DNA of 59,809 nt from a virus, in IMG/VR virus record IMGVR_UViG_3300039307_000389, positions 1 to 59,809 of that record, one strand, 5' to 3'. Position 1 is the first letter of the stretch, and every line of letters starts with the position of its first letter. This document shows, piece after piece, positions 33,553 through 42,029 of the stretch. A program made the translations under genes and the position numbers. Below the pieces are notes generated by a model that worked only from the letters and a program-made list of their open reading frames with translations, did not search any database and was not told the origin of the DNA.

Positions 33553-34044
33553 TTATCCTCCCCGCCGCATTTTTTCCAGTAGCCGAAGTTGGCGAGCCTC
33601 CTCGGGGGTGACACGATCCGAGTCCGCTTGCTCGCGCTTGAAACGGTCGCGTTCTTCTTTGATTACCTGGAGTCCCCTGACTTCCTCCGCTGTGATCTCG
33701 CCCCATGACACGGCGAAGTGCTCTACGTCGAACTCCAACTCCAGGACTCGCTCAAACAAACGGCCCGCATTGGAGTGGGAGCGCACCCACTCCAATTCGC
33801 TCATCGGGCAGTGATCGCAACGGTTGATGGTGCAGTTACGGTCGCCGCACTCTGGGCAGCTTCCGGGGGCCGTGGTGTCGTCTACCTCACGGACCTTCCC
33901 GCACTTCTGGCACGTCACTTCGTTGGCGTCGGGGCATCCGCGAGGGCCGTCCTCGCCGCCGTCGCACAGTTCATGCGCGCGGAGCGAGCGGTAAACCAGC
34001 AACCGGAGAGGGACCGGGCTAGGCCACCCGTCCGGCGCTAGGAG
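33553..34044 (-). CDS. Tail assembly chaperone T-part, made by -1 frameshift
   Basis: Reading frame reached by ribosomes that slip back one base on CCCAAAC at the end of the G-type gene. The frame stays open from the slip site through LLAPDGWPSPVPLR and then LLVYRSLRAHELCDGG to its stop, giving 163 residues added to the first 212 of the upstream protein. The part has two zinc-type motifs (CQKCGK...CPECGDRNC, CDHC) and a helical C-terminus. There is no good independent start: the apparent start at 34002 is a TTG with no ribosome site. The fusion product is expected to bind the tape measure. Confidence 0.75.
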   Translation of the reverse strand, partial: LLAPDGWPSPVPLRLLVYRSLRAHELCDGGEDGPRGCPDANEVTCQKCGKVREVDDTTAPGSCPECGDRNCTINRCDHCPMSELEWVRSHSNAGRLFERVLELEFDVEHFAVSWGEITAEEVRGLQVIKEERDRFKREQADSDRVTPEEARQLRLLEKMRRGG

Positions 34045-34679
34045 TTTGGGTCAAGCGCCGGGTCCAGGTCATCGATAGCCTGAACGAGTTCCACAACGAC
34101 GGCGGACTTGTGGTTTGGCGGAACGTCCTGAGGCTTGAACGTCGGGGCGTAGCCTTCGATCTTCGATACAACCGAATCGTAGATCGACACGGCCGGCTCG
34201 ACACGGTAGCGCAACTCTTCTTGGCCGTGCGGAAGGTCCGTTGCGGACACCACCGTGCGGCGGTAAACCGTGATGTCGCGCTGCATCGGGATGCGGAGCG
34301 TGTGGACCGTCTCTCCGAAGGGCGTCTTCACTTTGATCTGGTACTCGTCTCCGACGCGCTGGCAGTCCGTGACCTCGCAGTACGTGAGCTTCGAGATGGC
34401 GTTGGCCGCCTCATACTCATCGAACTCGGGACCGCCCTTGTCCTGGCGGATCTTGTTGAACAGGTCCAGTTCGGCTTTCAGGTTCGGAACGAACTCAGTC
34501 TGCGACTTCCGGCGCCCGATAGTGCGGCGGATCGACTTCTGCTGGTCCAGGCGCTCCAGCATTTGCGCGTTCGTGGGAAGTCCCAGGACGGCCGTCTTGG
34601 GGGGATTGGCGACTTTGACAGTGACGCCTTTCAATTCCACGTCTTCAATCTTGACTACTGGCAATTCTCCGTACAGCAT
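34038..34679 (-). CDS. Tail assembly chaperone, G-type
   Basis: 213 residues, helical and charged, e.g. MLERLDQQKSIRRTIGRRK and EFDEYEAANAISKLTYCEVT. In lambda-type phages protein G binds the tail tube and, as the GT fusion, the tape measure. Gene position (between tail tube and tape measure) and the slippery site five codons before the stop match. It also carries EELRYRVEPAVSIYDSVV and PNHKSAVVVELVQAI. Most ribosomes would stop at TAG 34040 and a few would frameshift. Confidence 0.75.
   Translation of the reverse strand: MLYGELPVVKIEDVELKGVTVKVANPPKTAVLGLPTNAQMLERLDQQKSIRRTIGRRKSQTEFVPNLKAELDLFNKIRQDKGGPEFDEYEAANAISKLTYCEVTDCQRVGDEYQIKVKTPFGETVHTLRIPMQRDITVYRRTVVSATDLPHGQEELRYRVEPAVSIYDSVVSKIEGYAPTFKPQDVPPNHKSAVVVELVQAIDDLDPALDPNS
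34044..34050 (-). promoter_or_regulatory. -1 programmed frameshift site CCCAAAC
   Basis: On the minus strand GAC CCA AAC TCC TAG shows the slippery heptamer C-CCA-AAC in the correct phase for -1 slippage of both tRNAs (to CCC-AAA). The zero-frame stop is one codon further on, and the -1 frame is open for 163 codons. This is the standard layout for the G-GT switch in siphophage tails. Confidence 0.8.
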
Positions 34680-34710
34680 TTTCGTATCCTCTTTTTGGTT
34701 TTGGTTTGGA

Positions 34711-34764
34711 AAGACAAAGGCGCCGGACCCTCATTTGCACGGAGGAGTGCATCAGGTCCGGCGC
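34711..34764 (-). terminator. Strong intrinsic terminator or attenuator after tail tube gene
   Basis: GGTCCGGCGC (34764-34755 region) pairs over ten bases with GCGCCGGACC (34720-34729), and inside it TGCAC pairs with GTGCA. On the minus strand it is followed by CTTTGTCTTT, a T-rich tail. It lies between the tail tube gene and the tail chaperone gene and would raise the tube-to-chaperone transcript ratio. Confidence 0.7.
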
Positions 34765-34794
34765 GGGCTTTATGGGCCTATCGTTAGGCAGCAA

Positions 34795-35805
34795 CTACTG
34801 GGCGATACCGCCGATTCCGCACTGCGTGGTGACAGTCAGCACGCCGAGCGTGGCATCGTACTGAGGAGCGCCCGTGACCGTCACGGCGACAATGCCATCA
34901 CCCTCGCCGTTCTCTGCCACCTGGAACGCCATCTTCTGGAACGTGAACGTCACCTGGTTTCCGGAATCGTGCTGCACGTTGAGCACGGCAGTTCCGGTGG
35001 TTTGCGCCACGAGCGTGTTGTACTCGGTCGATCCGTGGAGCAGGCGGGCCATGAACTGGAAGCTCGGAACGCGCGCCCCGATCTCCATACGGCCGCGAAC
35101 TTGGAGGCCATTCTGAAGACCGGAGCCAGGGAAGAATCCGGCATTCAGTAGGAGGTTGTTCTTCCAGCCCACCGATCCGGACAGAATGCGCTTCGTTGCG
35201 ACGTAATCCACGCCGTTGACCGTCAGGGCCATCGACGCCGCGAGCATGTTGTTCTCGGTCGTCAGCGCCGGCACGGTAATTCCGGACGGGGTTGTGAGCA
35301 GTCCGGACCCCACCCAATTGACCGTCATCTTGGACGACGTGCGCCCCGGCCCGTAGCTGAACTGATAGAGGAAATCCTCCACCGCGCAGCCGACGAGCAT
35401 GTTGTCCACCGCGCTCGCGCCGCCCTCCGCTACCTGCTCCACGACGGAGAAGTAGGGCAGTTCCAGGGTTGTTCCCGGATCGATGGGAGTGATGGTGTAG
35501 GAGTAAGGCGCGGACGAACCGACCACGGCTACGTTGCCGAGCCCATACGCCGCGGCCCACGTGACAAACTCCGCCGAGGCGTACTTTTCGAGCTTGTTCG
35601 CCACCTCGTAATGCGAGGGGAAAGTCTGAGTGATGAACTCATGGCCCTTACCGATTTCCGCCGCATCGTTCTCGAAGATCGGCCGCGGAGTCGTCAGATC
35701 CGCGTTGATCTTTTTGAAGCGCAGAAACGTGGACCCGGCGGCGGAGATACTGGCTTGCTTCCCCTTGCCGAGCCCGAGAATCAACTGTTGAACTCTCGCT
35801 GCCAT
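34795..35805 (-). CDS. Major tail tube protein
   Basis: 336 residues. It is beta-rich with a helix near the middle, with HEFITQTFPSHYEVANKLEK, YSYTITPIDPGTTLELPYF, GVDYVATKRILSGSVGW and MARLLHGSTEYN. This matches the tube proteins of long-tailed phages, which are about this size when they carry an extra Ig-like domain. The gene is followed by a strong terminator, suggesting high expression. Confidence 0.8.
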   Translation of the reverse strand: MAARVQQLILGLGKGKQASISAAGSTFLRFKKINADLTTPRPIFENDAAEIGKGHEFITQTFPSHYEVANKLEKYASAEFVTWAAAYGLGNVAVVGSSAPYSYTITPIDPGTTLELPYFSVVEQVAEGGASAVDNMLVGCAVEDFLYQFSYGPGRTSSKMTVNWVGSGLLTTPSGITVPALTTENNMLAASMALTVNGVDYVATKRILSGSVGWKNNLLLNAGFFPGSGLQNGLQVRGRMEIGARVPSFQFMARLLHGSTEYNTLVAQTTGTAVLNVQHDSGNQVTFTFQKMAFQVAENGEGDGIVAVTVTGAPQYDATLGVLTVTTQCGIGGIAQ

Positions 35806-35808
35806 CGT

Positions 35809-35940
35809 CTACTCCTTATCCGGGTCCGCCGGCTTGATCTGTTGATAGCCCTGCACCATGTAGGGCACGAGGGCAGCGGGAGTCGCTTCGACCTCTACCG
35901 TGTCCTTTGTATGCGGGTGTTGAAGTGTAACCTTTTCCAT
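35809..35940 (-). CDS. 43-residue small tail or head-tail protein
   Basis: The gene codes MEKVTLQHPHTKDTVEVEA and ends QQIKPADPDKE. AAGGGG lies four bases before the ATG. It has the repeat VTLxHPxT...VEVEA of a small beta motif found in tiny phage genes between head-tail connectors and tail tube. It ends three bases before the tail tube start. Confidence 0.65.
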   Translation of the reverse strand: MEKVTLQHPHTKDTVEVEATPAALVPYMVQGYQQIKPADPDKE

Positions 35941-35958
35941 TGATCCCCTTTCAGGGCG

Positions 35959-36450
35959 TTAGTTGTCGCCCACCTCGGGGATTACAAACTCCCCGCGGAA
36001 AATGTCCATTCGGTCTTCATCGAGCAGATGGGCAACGCTCGGAGTGTCCATGATGTCTAATTCAGGGAGAATGTTGAGGTATCGGATATTTACGCCCTTC
36101 CCGTTCGGAGGCCGGTTACACACCGTCCACCACAGGTCCTCGTATCCCACCGGATCATTACTTCCCGCCATGTTGCCCATCCGAAAATACACGGCGATGC
36201 GATGCTTGAAAATCGTGGAGGCGTCGAAATTACCGCCCTCTGTTCCTTCCCAGGTCACCAGGATCGACGGGGCGGGCATCTTGAACACCACCTCCATCAG
36301 GCGGCTATCAGAGCCGAGACGGTAATGGAACGCCGCGATCCGAACAGTTGCGTTACCCCCTGCATCCGTCACCGTCATCGCCGTGGCGAGTTCCGGTATG
36401 TTCTGCAATACGGCCGTCACCGCGTCCGTGATGAGCTTGGGATTCAGCAT
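35959..36450 (-). CDS. Tail terminator/completion protein
   Basis: 163 residues, alpha-beta, with LNPKLITDAVTAVLQNIPE, FKMPAPSILVTWEGTEGG and RMDIFRGEFVIPEV. The size, position before the tail tube gene, and late acidic ending fit lambda gpU-like tail-terminator proteins. ATG overlaps the preceding stop (TAATG). Confidence 0.6.
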   Translation of the reverse strand: MLNPKLITDAVTAVLQNIPELATAMTVTDAGGNATVRIAAFHYRLGSDSRLMEVVFKMPAPSILVTWEGTEGGNFDASTIFKHRIAVYFRMGNMAGSNDPVGYEDLWWTVCNRPPNGKGVNIRYLNILPELDIMDTPSVAHLLDEDRMDIFRGEFVIPEVGDN

Positions 36451-36761
36451 TAAGTGATCCTCAGTTTCAGCGTTACGCCAGTTCCCGTACTGCCTGCCAG
36501 CAGATCCGCCACAACGTATGCGGTTCCGTTGTAAGTCACCTGATCGCCGCGGCGCGGAGTCGGAGAAATGGATGCCGAGTCAACCCACAGATACATCACC
36601 GCCGGGTCCGGCCCGAAGTTGGCGGGTAGAGTCGGAACTCCGGTAATACTTTGAGCGGGCAACCATCCCCCCGATCCGTCCTGGGGGATAAACGTGGCCG
36701 GTTCCCCGAACGCAGCGATCATCGCCGCATTCCCGGTAGCTTCGAGCGAGTTCCAGTCCAT
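36450..36761 (-). CDS. Head-tail connector protein, lambda FII-like
   Basis: 103 residues from ATG 36761 (13 more from a TTG). DWNSLEATGNAAMIAAFGEP then FIPQDGSGGW and RRGDQVTYNGTAYVVADLLA resemble the small beta-barrel head-tail joining proteins that follow the capsid genes. It ends with TLKLRIT and overlaps the next gene. A stem-loop lies just before the ATG. Confidence 0.65.
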   Translation of the reverse strand: MDWNSLEATGNAAMIAAFGEPATFIPQDGSGGWLPAQSITGVPTLPANFGPDPAVMYLWVDSASISPTPRRGDQVTYNGTAYVVADLLAGSTGTGVTLKLRIT

Positions 36762-36775
36762 GTGAGTAGGTTGAG

Positions 36776-36799
36776 TGGGGGCAGCCGTAGCCGCCCCCA
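36776..36799 (-). terminator. GC-rich stem-loop before FII-like gene
   Basis: TGGGGGC (36799-36793 on the minus strand) pairs with GCCCCCA (36782-36776). It follows the stop of the cement protein by eight bases and lies in the leader of the next gene. No T-run; it may end mRNA decay from the 3' side. Confidence 0.4.
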
Positions 36800-36806
36800 A
36801 GTTCAG

Positions 36807-37532
36807 CTAGTCGTAGCTCGCCAGGGCGTACAGCACCCAGACTTCGACCTTGCCCGACGTGATTGCTTCGCCCGACGGCGTATAGTTGATCTGCCCCGCC
36901 GCGGACATCTTGAACGGCGTTGCCGTGCACGTGGGCACAACCACCGCATCGATGGAGAGAGTGGCCTGCGCCGTCACCGTCTTGATCGAATTGGCCGCCG
37001 AACCAGCGGAGGTCCCGATAACGAGACTGGCGCCGTGAGCGGCCGAATCGACGGCCGTAGGGACGTTGATGACGCCGCCGAAGACAACCGCATCCTTGGG
37101 AATGCTGTCGCTATTCGCCGGAGTATGCGCCGCCACCGTGCCGGAGTCGCTGGAAAAGTCGATCACCGCATGGGCGACCTTCACGCCGTTGACCTGTCCG
37201 GAGAATCCCGGAACTCCGGTCAGCTTCACGGCCACGGTAGTATCGCCCGTCAGCGCCGCCACCTCGACCAGCCCGATGAGCAGATTCGAGCCGACGGTGG
37301 AAGTGACCTGTTTGGCCGTGTCATTCCAGTACGCCAGGTCGCCTTGCGCGAACACGCTGGCATCCTTGGCCAGACTGAATACGCCGTTGGGGGCGATCTC
37401 CAGACTGTCGTTCTGAACGGCGTCGTAAGACGCCACGCCGAACACGTTCCCGACCTTCACTCCGCCCCCCGAACTGACGGCGTAGGGGGCGGTAACCGTA
37501 AGCCGTTCGCCTTTGTGTAGATAGTTATTCAT
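36807..37532 (-). CDS. Capsid cement protein, DUF2190-like
   Basis: 241 residues. The first 105 match DUF2190 head-decoration proteins: GERLTVTAPYAVSSGGGVKV, GNVFGVASYDAV, SNLLIGLVEVAALTGD, VAVKLTG. The extra half (about 110-241) is a second beta domain (SIPKDAVVFGGVINVP, YTPSGEAITSGKVEVWVLY). Such proteins bind capsomers and stabilise the head. Confidence 0.8.
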   Translation of the reverse strand: MNNYLHKGERLTVTAPYAVSSGGGVKVGNVFGVASYDAVQNDSLEIAPNGVFSLAKDASVFAQGDLAYWNDTAKQVTSTVGSNLLIGLVEVAALTGDTTVAVKLTGVPGFSGQVNGVKVAHAVIDFSSDSGTVAAHTPANSDSIPKDAVVFGGVINVPTAVDSAAHGASLVIGTSAGSAANSIKTVTAQATLSIDAVVVPTCTATPFKMSAAGQINYTPSGEAITSGKVEVWVLYALASYD

Positions 37533-37560
37533 GACGATTTCTTGATCTCCTGTTTGTTGT

Positions 37561-37584
37561 GCGGCCCGAATTGCTCCGGGCCGC
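37561..37584. terminator. Stem-loop after the major capsid gene
   Basis: GCGGCCCG (37561-37568) pairs with CGGGCCGC (37577-37584) around an eight-base loop. It lies 23 bases downstream of the capsid stop. There is no T-run on the minus strand, so it is a partial terminator or mRNA-stabilising hairpin. Confidence 0.45.
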
Positions 37585-37607
37585 TGCTCTTGGTTGTTTC
37601 GCCCCTA

Positions 37608-39203
37608 CTAGGCGGTGTTCTTTTGCAGGCCGCGGAACTCGACCGGAGCTGCGCCGAAGTCCATGCGGGCCTTGATTTCCACGCCATCCACGTCGAAGCC
37701 CTGGCGGGTTTCGATGAACACGCCCTGCTGGCCGGCGAGATAGGCGTATTCGATGGTGCTGATGCTGGCGGGATCGGCCACCAGATACCACGAGGTAGTG
37801 CCATTCGCGGCGCCGTCGAGACGCGGCTCCACGATGGGAACCATGGTCCGCAGGAACGCCGGAACGTCCTTCGTGGTGTCCGTTGCCGCGAGGTTCTGCG
37901 GGTTGACGATGGGCGCCACCACGCCCTCTTGGGCAGCCGAGACGATCACGTACTTGGGAACCAGGTTCAAAATGGTTCCCTTCGGCCCCTTCTGGAGCCG
38001 CATTTTGGCGCGCGCCGCGATCATGCCGGCGACGGCCAGCGCATTGGTCGTAACGAGGTTGTTGTGGGCGGCGGAGAACAGCGCGTTCCCATCGGCCATG
38101 TTGCCGTTGGCGATGATGAGATTCCAGACGGTATCGCTCTCCAACCGTGCGGCGGCCGTGCCGAGCAGGGAAGGAACGCGAGTGAAGGCCTGGAGGTCGT
38201 CATTGATGATGACCTTGCGCGTCAAGGCAACGATTTCGCCGAAGGTTGCCAGCGAATACGTCTCCTTGTTGTCGCTCAACCCGGTTCGGTGGAACTCGCC
38301 GTTCTCGTTGATCGGCATGAGCGCCGCGAGGTCGCTCAACTGAATGCTGTTCAACGGCTTGAAATCCTGCGCCGTGACTTGCACACAGAACTCCGCGAAG
38401 GTGCGCGGGGCCGCTTCGTACGCCTGGCGCAACTTCTTGTTCGCGACGTTCGCCACGATGGCGGGGAAGTCGGACACTCCGGCCATGCCGCCCTCGAACG
38501 CCTCGAAGCCGAAGTTCTCGGCCGCGGTGAACGTTCCGGAGGGGCCGCGCAGGGCCAAGCGGGCGATGGTATCCGGGGACATGCCGCGAGTCTTCACGCC
38601 GGCATTCTGAAGGCACTCCTCGGCGATTCGCAGCAGCGACATGTTGGCGTAGACCCGGCCCTTTTCGGCCAACTCCGCCGGGAGTCTGGGATCGGCGCGC
38701 AACAGCAGGCCGGCCACCATGCACTCGCGCCGCTTGTCGGCCTCATCGGCTCCGGCCAGTGCGCCGATATGCCCGTGGGTTGCGACGTGCGCGAAAGCGT
38801 CGGCCGCCTTGTCCAGGATCTTCTTGTTCGATTCCTCGACAGACAAGCCTTCGGCGATGAGCGCCTCGGTGAACTTGCTATCCAAGCTGAACTTTGCGGC
38901 GGTAAGCCGGATTCCGCCTGCGCGCAACCGTTCCGCCGCGGCGCCCTGTTTCCGCAGCGCTTCGGCATCCGGCGTGGCGGCCGGCGCGGGCGGCGCAGCC
39001 GGAGCGGGTTGCCGACTGGCCAACTCCGCTTCGAGTTCCGTGATGCTCGCCGTCAGTTCCTCGGCCTCGGCCTTTTTCGCTTCGTACTCCAGCTTTTCGG
39101 CCTCGGTCAAATCGCGATTGTCTTTCTTCGCGAGCGCGTTCAGCGCTTCCATGCGTTCGACAGCCTTCCCCTTCATTTGGCGAAGGCGTTCCAATAGCTT
39201 CAT
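37608..39203 (-). CDS. Major capsid protein, HK97 fold, with scaffold-like N-terminus
   Basis: 531 residues. The first 100 form a coiled coil with DLTEAEKLEYEAKKAEAEEL and a proline-alanine linker (65-80), a delta-domain type scaffold that the protease would remove. The rest matches capsid subunits: RRECMVAGLLLRADPRLP, FGFEAFEGGM, GLSDNKETYSLATFGEIVAL, NLIIANGNMADG and GQQGVFIETRQGFDVDGVEI at the C-terminus. It follows the protease gene directly. Confidence 0.85.
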   Translation of the reverse strand: MKLLERLRQMKGKAVERMEALNALAKKDNRDLTEAEKLEYEAKKAEAEELTASITELEAELASRQPAPAAPPAPAATPDAEALRKQGAAAERLRAGGIRLTAAKFSLDSKFTEALIAEGLSVEESNKKILDKAADAFAHVATHGHIGALAGADEADKRRECMVAGLLLRADPRLPAELAEKGRVYANMSLLRIAEECLQNAGVKTRGMSPDTIARLALRGPSGTFTAAENFGFEAFEGGMAGVSDFPAIVANVANKKLRQAYEAAPRTFAEFCVQVTAQDFKPLNSIQLSDLAALMPINENGEFHRTGLSDNKETYSLATFGEIVALTRKVIINDDLQAFTRVPSLLGTAAARLESDTVWNLIIANGNMADGNALFSAAHNNLVTTNALAVAGMIAARAKMRLQKGPKGTILNLVPKYVIVSAAQEGVVAPIVNPQNLAATDTTKDVPAFLRTMVPIVEPRLDGAANGTTSWYLVADPASISTIEYAYLAGQQGVFIETRQGFDVDGVEIKARMDFGAAPVEFRGLQKNTA

Positions 39204-39265
39204 GAATCGTGTCCTCTCTTGATTTGTGATTGTTTCCCCGGCCGCCTTCGCGGTGGGGTTGGTGC

Positions 39266-39919
39266 TTATCGGAGGCGCAGGATCTCCGCCTCGCGAACTC
39301 TAACCTCGGAAGCGAACTGATTCTCAGCCGGAGGCGGATCTTTCAGTTCGTGGGGAACGGGCGGTTCTTTGTGCCCCAGCGTGGTAGTTCCAAAGTCCGC
39401 CGGCAGCGGGGCGCACGAAATCTCGAACGGGCGCCACTTGTCAGCCAGCCTCACCGTGGGCTGTCCATCGACCTTGATTTCATGCTCGGCCAGAATCTCG
39501 ACGCCCATCGAGAACTTCTGGACGATCTTGTCTTTGATGTCGCCCCACAGGGCGTCCACGGCGGTGCGTTTCGAGAATCGCAGGGTAGCTTTGTAGAGTT
39601 TGCCGTCTACCCACGCCTTGTCGATAACTCCCTTCTGTGCCTCCGTTCCGTCGTAGGTGTTGTGATTGTCGAAGACCGGCGCGCCGCTGTTGAGCAGCGA
39701 CAGGTCCACTCCCTTGGGATCGAAGCGCCTGATGTACGGGCCGTCCCAGGAAACGCGCGGCACGTCGATGCCGGTAAACCACACCACGTCTACCGTGCGC
39801 TGCTCGTCATTGATCGTGCTGGGCGTGACCGCCGCGGCGAAGAACTCCAGCCCCTCACCCGTTTTATCCGGAGGCGGCGCCGCAAGGGCCTCCTCGGGCT
39901 TGTGATTCCGTAGGAACAT
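39266..39919 (-). CDS. Prohead protease, HK97 family
   Basis: 217 residues. RTVDVVWFTGIDVPRVSWDG, VFDNHNTYDGTEAQKGVID, and IVQKFSMGVEILAEHEIK with EISCAPLPADFG are the usual blocks, with a histidine in FDNHN and a serine in QKFSMG at the expected places. It cleaves the capsid delta domain during head maturation. The ATG has AAGGAG ten bases upstream; a longer reading overlaps the portal gene. Confidence 0.85.
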   Translation of the reverse strand: MFLRNHKPEEALAAPPPDKTGEGLEFFAAAVTPSTINDEQRTVDVVWFTGIDVPRVSWDGPYIRRFDPKGVDLSLLNSGAPVFDNHNTYDGTEAQKGVIDKAWVDGKLYKATLRFSKRTAVDALWGDIKDKIVQKFSMGVEILAEHEIKVDGQPTVRLADKWRPFEISCAPLPADFGTTTLGHKEPPVPHELKDPPPAENQFASEVRVREAEILRLR

Positions 39920-39932
39920 GACTCTCGTCTCC

Positions 39933-41630
39933 TTAACAGATGTAAGTACGCTTCGTGAGTGAATCGTTGCGGTCCATGCTTCGGTCCACCGCACACGCCG
40001 CCAGGAAGTTGACCTTCTCGGCAAGTTGATCCATCGAAGCGCGGAATGCAGACTGGCTGGATACTACCGGCTTGGAACTTGGCGTTCGCTCCGCTGTGGC
40101 GGCAGGCTGTTCCTGCCCGCGAAGCGTCACATTGCGAGGATCGCAGTCCAGGATGATTTCCAACTCATCCAGGACCTTATTAATGCGCGCGATCTCCGCC
40201 AGTTGCCGTTCCGGATCGTAGCCGTTTTGAATGATAGCCTCGGAGAGCGTCAGCGTGCCCATGCGGACTTGCTTCAGAACGGCTTCCGCGTCCTTCACCG
40301 GATCGACGCTTTCAAACTTCGGAGCCGTCCACTCCGTCGCGTACAGATTGATGCTCGAATCGGTAACCGCGCTCATCGGGATTCTTCCGACCGCAATCAG
40401 CGTGTCGATGAACCGCCTACGCGCCGGCATACAACTCTGCGAAATCAGCATGAGCCAGCGGTACGCCTCGATGGTGTTCCGGAAGCCCAACATTCCGCCG
40501 CGCCACGACGAGAAGTTGACTTGGGACATATCCCCGGAGCCCAACTCGTACGGAACGCAAACGCCCGCCATGATCCGCTGTACTTCGGTCATGGTGTACT
40601 CGCGATACCCGCCGGCAGGATGCGGCGTGTTGAAGGTGGCAGTCTGCCCCGGCTTCAGGTACTTAATCATGCCGGGCTCGAAGTTCTCCACCGGGGCACC
40701 GGTGTTGCTATTCGGGTCCGTGGTCGAGTTCAGTCCGAGAGGGCCGCCGGCCGCTCCATCGCCCTGAGTCACGAAGGCCACCATGCAGGCTTCGATCTTC
40801 TTTCGGACTCCCTCGGCGTCTCGGTAGTCGTCTTGATCTCGAAGGGCCGTCATGACCGGAGCCATCCACGGAACGCCGCGTACCTGGCCGGGCCTCAAGA
40901 TGCGGTAGTTGTGCAGTACCTCCTCTGCCGGTACGGGCTTCGAGATGATTCCCCCGCGAGGATTGAACAAGATCGCCGCTCCCGGATGATTCGCAAAGAG
41001 CCAGTATTGCCGGCGGCGGCCAATGGGATCGAACTCCACGCCCTGCACGATATGTCCCCCGTCCGGGGTTCCCATCGTGCGAGAGGCGTCCAGGTGATCG
41101 GATTCGAGGATCTGAAGTTGCAGCGGGACTCGCAGGTTGTCTGACGGGCGCCGCTGGCGATAGCGGACGATACCCTCTCCGCTCTCCGCCGTCGTGCGCA
41201 TAATCAGCGCTTGAAGCCCGTAGAAATCCAACTGCCCGGCGGGATCGCAGTTCGCCGCGAAGTACGGCCACTCTGCGTCGATGAGTTTGTTGAGGTCCGC
41301 GTTTCCCGTCTTCGCCTGAGGGACGATGCCCGTTCCCACTGTGTTTCCCACCAACTCTTCAACCATCCGAGTGGCGTACGGGTTATTGCGAACCAGTTCA
41401 CGCGAGCGGTTCCGCAGATAGATCAGGGAACCCAGTAGCTCGACGTTCGCATCGGTCGAGGCTGCGTACCATCCGTGCATCCTACGGCCGCCGGTCGCGC
41501 CGTCATACGAATAGCGTTCGCCGTGCCGTTTGATGTAGCCTTCCGTGAGTGCGAGCGCATATCTGGCGCGAGCGCGCTCAAGCCCCAGGTTGGGAGACAC
41601 CAGACTTATAGCTTTGTCAAAGAGGTTCAT
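39933..41630 (-). CDS. Portal protein, lambda GpB-like
   Basis: 565 residues, with the family's signatures: LGSLIYLRNRSRELVRNNPY, RMVEELVGNTVGTGIVPQA, GEGIVRYRQRRPS, QILESDHLDASR, AEEVLHNYRILRPGQVRGVP and WRGGMLGFRNTIEAYRW. The portal forms the dodecamer through which DNA enters the head. Its start ATG overlaps the 49-codon gene (ATGA). Confidence 0.92.
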   Translation of the reverse strand: MNLFDKAISLVSPNLGLERARARYALALTEGYIKRHGERYSYDGATGGRRMHGWYAASTDANVELLGSLIYLRNRSRELVRNNPYATRMVEELVGNTVGTGIVPQAKTGNADLNKLIDAEWPYFAANCDPAGQLDFYGLQALIMRTTAESGEGIVRYRQRRPSDNLRVPLQLQILESDHLDASRTMGTPDGGHIVQGVEFDPIGRRRQYWLFANHPGAAILFNPRGGIISKPVPAEEVLHNYRILRPGQVRGVPWMAPVMTALRDQDDYRDAEGVRKKIEACMVAFVTQGDGAAGGPLGLNSTTDPNSNTGAPVENFEPGMIKYLKPGQTATFNTPHPAGGYREYTMTEVQRIMAGVCVPYELGSGDMSQVNFSSWRGGMLGFRNTIEAYRWLMLISQSCMPARRRFIDTLIAVGRIPMSAVTDSSINLYATEWTAPKFESVDPVKDAEAVLKQVRMGTLTLSEAIIQNGYDPERQLAEIARINKVLDELEIILDCDPRNVTLRGQEQPAATAERTPSSKPVVSSQSAFRASMDQLAEKVNFLAACAVDRSMDRNDSLTKRTYIC

Positions 41631-41776
41631 GTGCTTGATAGGCGCGCCAGGAACTCCGCGTTTTCCCTCTCCGCCGTCTGCCTCGGCTTTTCGATAGCCT
41701 CGCGAATCCCGCGAAGTTCAGCCAGGATCAGTTCAAGTGTCTGATCGCTGCTTTCTTTGGTGGTTGGTTTCGCCAT
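41627..41776 (-). CDS. 49-residue small protein between gpW and portal
   Basis: Codes MAKPTTKESSDQTLELILAE and ends EFLARLSST, an amphipathic helix-rich protein. It starts with a TAATG overlap with the gpW stop and ends with an ATGA overlap with the portal start, leaving little doubt it is translated. Possibly a portal or connector accessory protein. Confidence 0.75.
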   Translation of the reverse strand: MAKPTTKESSDQTLELILAELRGIREAIEKPRQTAERENAEFLARLSST

Positions 41777-42027
41777 TACCAGTACCACCGCGGCGGCCCG
41801 CTGGGTCCGTCTCCCCGGCTGTGTTGTGCCACGGAAGTGTTCCCGCCTTTGGCCCCGCTGGCTTCGCGGATGTCGTCTTCCAGGTCGGTGATCTTCTTCC
41901 GCATGTCGTCAGCGGAGGAATACTGAACCTCGCGACCGTCCGGAAAACGCACGCGCAGTTCGCCCTTGTAGTAAGCGCGCTGCAAATCATCGTGCATCTG
42001 CTGTAGTTCGGTTAGACTCAGTGCCAT
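41776..42027 (-). CDS. Head-tail joining protein, gpW-like
   Basis: Eighty-three residues. SLTELQQMHDDLQRAYYKGE then RVRFPDGREVQYSSADDM and KKITDLEDDIREA match lambda gpW (helix, beta hairpin, helix). gpW seals the portal after packaging. GGAGG lies seven bases before the ATG. It is at the normal place between terminase and portal. Confidence 0.85.
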   Translation of the reverse strand: MALSLTELQQMHDDLQRAYYKGELRVRFPDGREVQYSSADDMRKKITDLEDDIREASGAKGGNTSVAQHSRGDGPSGPPRWYW

Positions 42028-42029
42028 CG

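Noticed and set aside
33553-34002. An independent 149-codon gene with a TTG start between tail chaperone and tape measure
   Set aside because: There is no ribosome site and the frame continues to a perfect slippery heptamer, so it is the -1 frameshift extension.
37542-39197. A 551-codon plus-strand ORF opposite the major capsid gene
   Set aside because: Antisense to a clearly recognised capsid protein, with no ribosome site or domain of its own.
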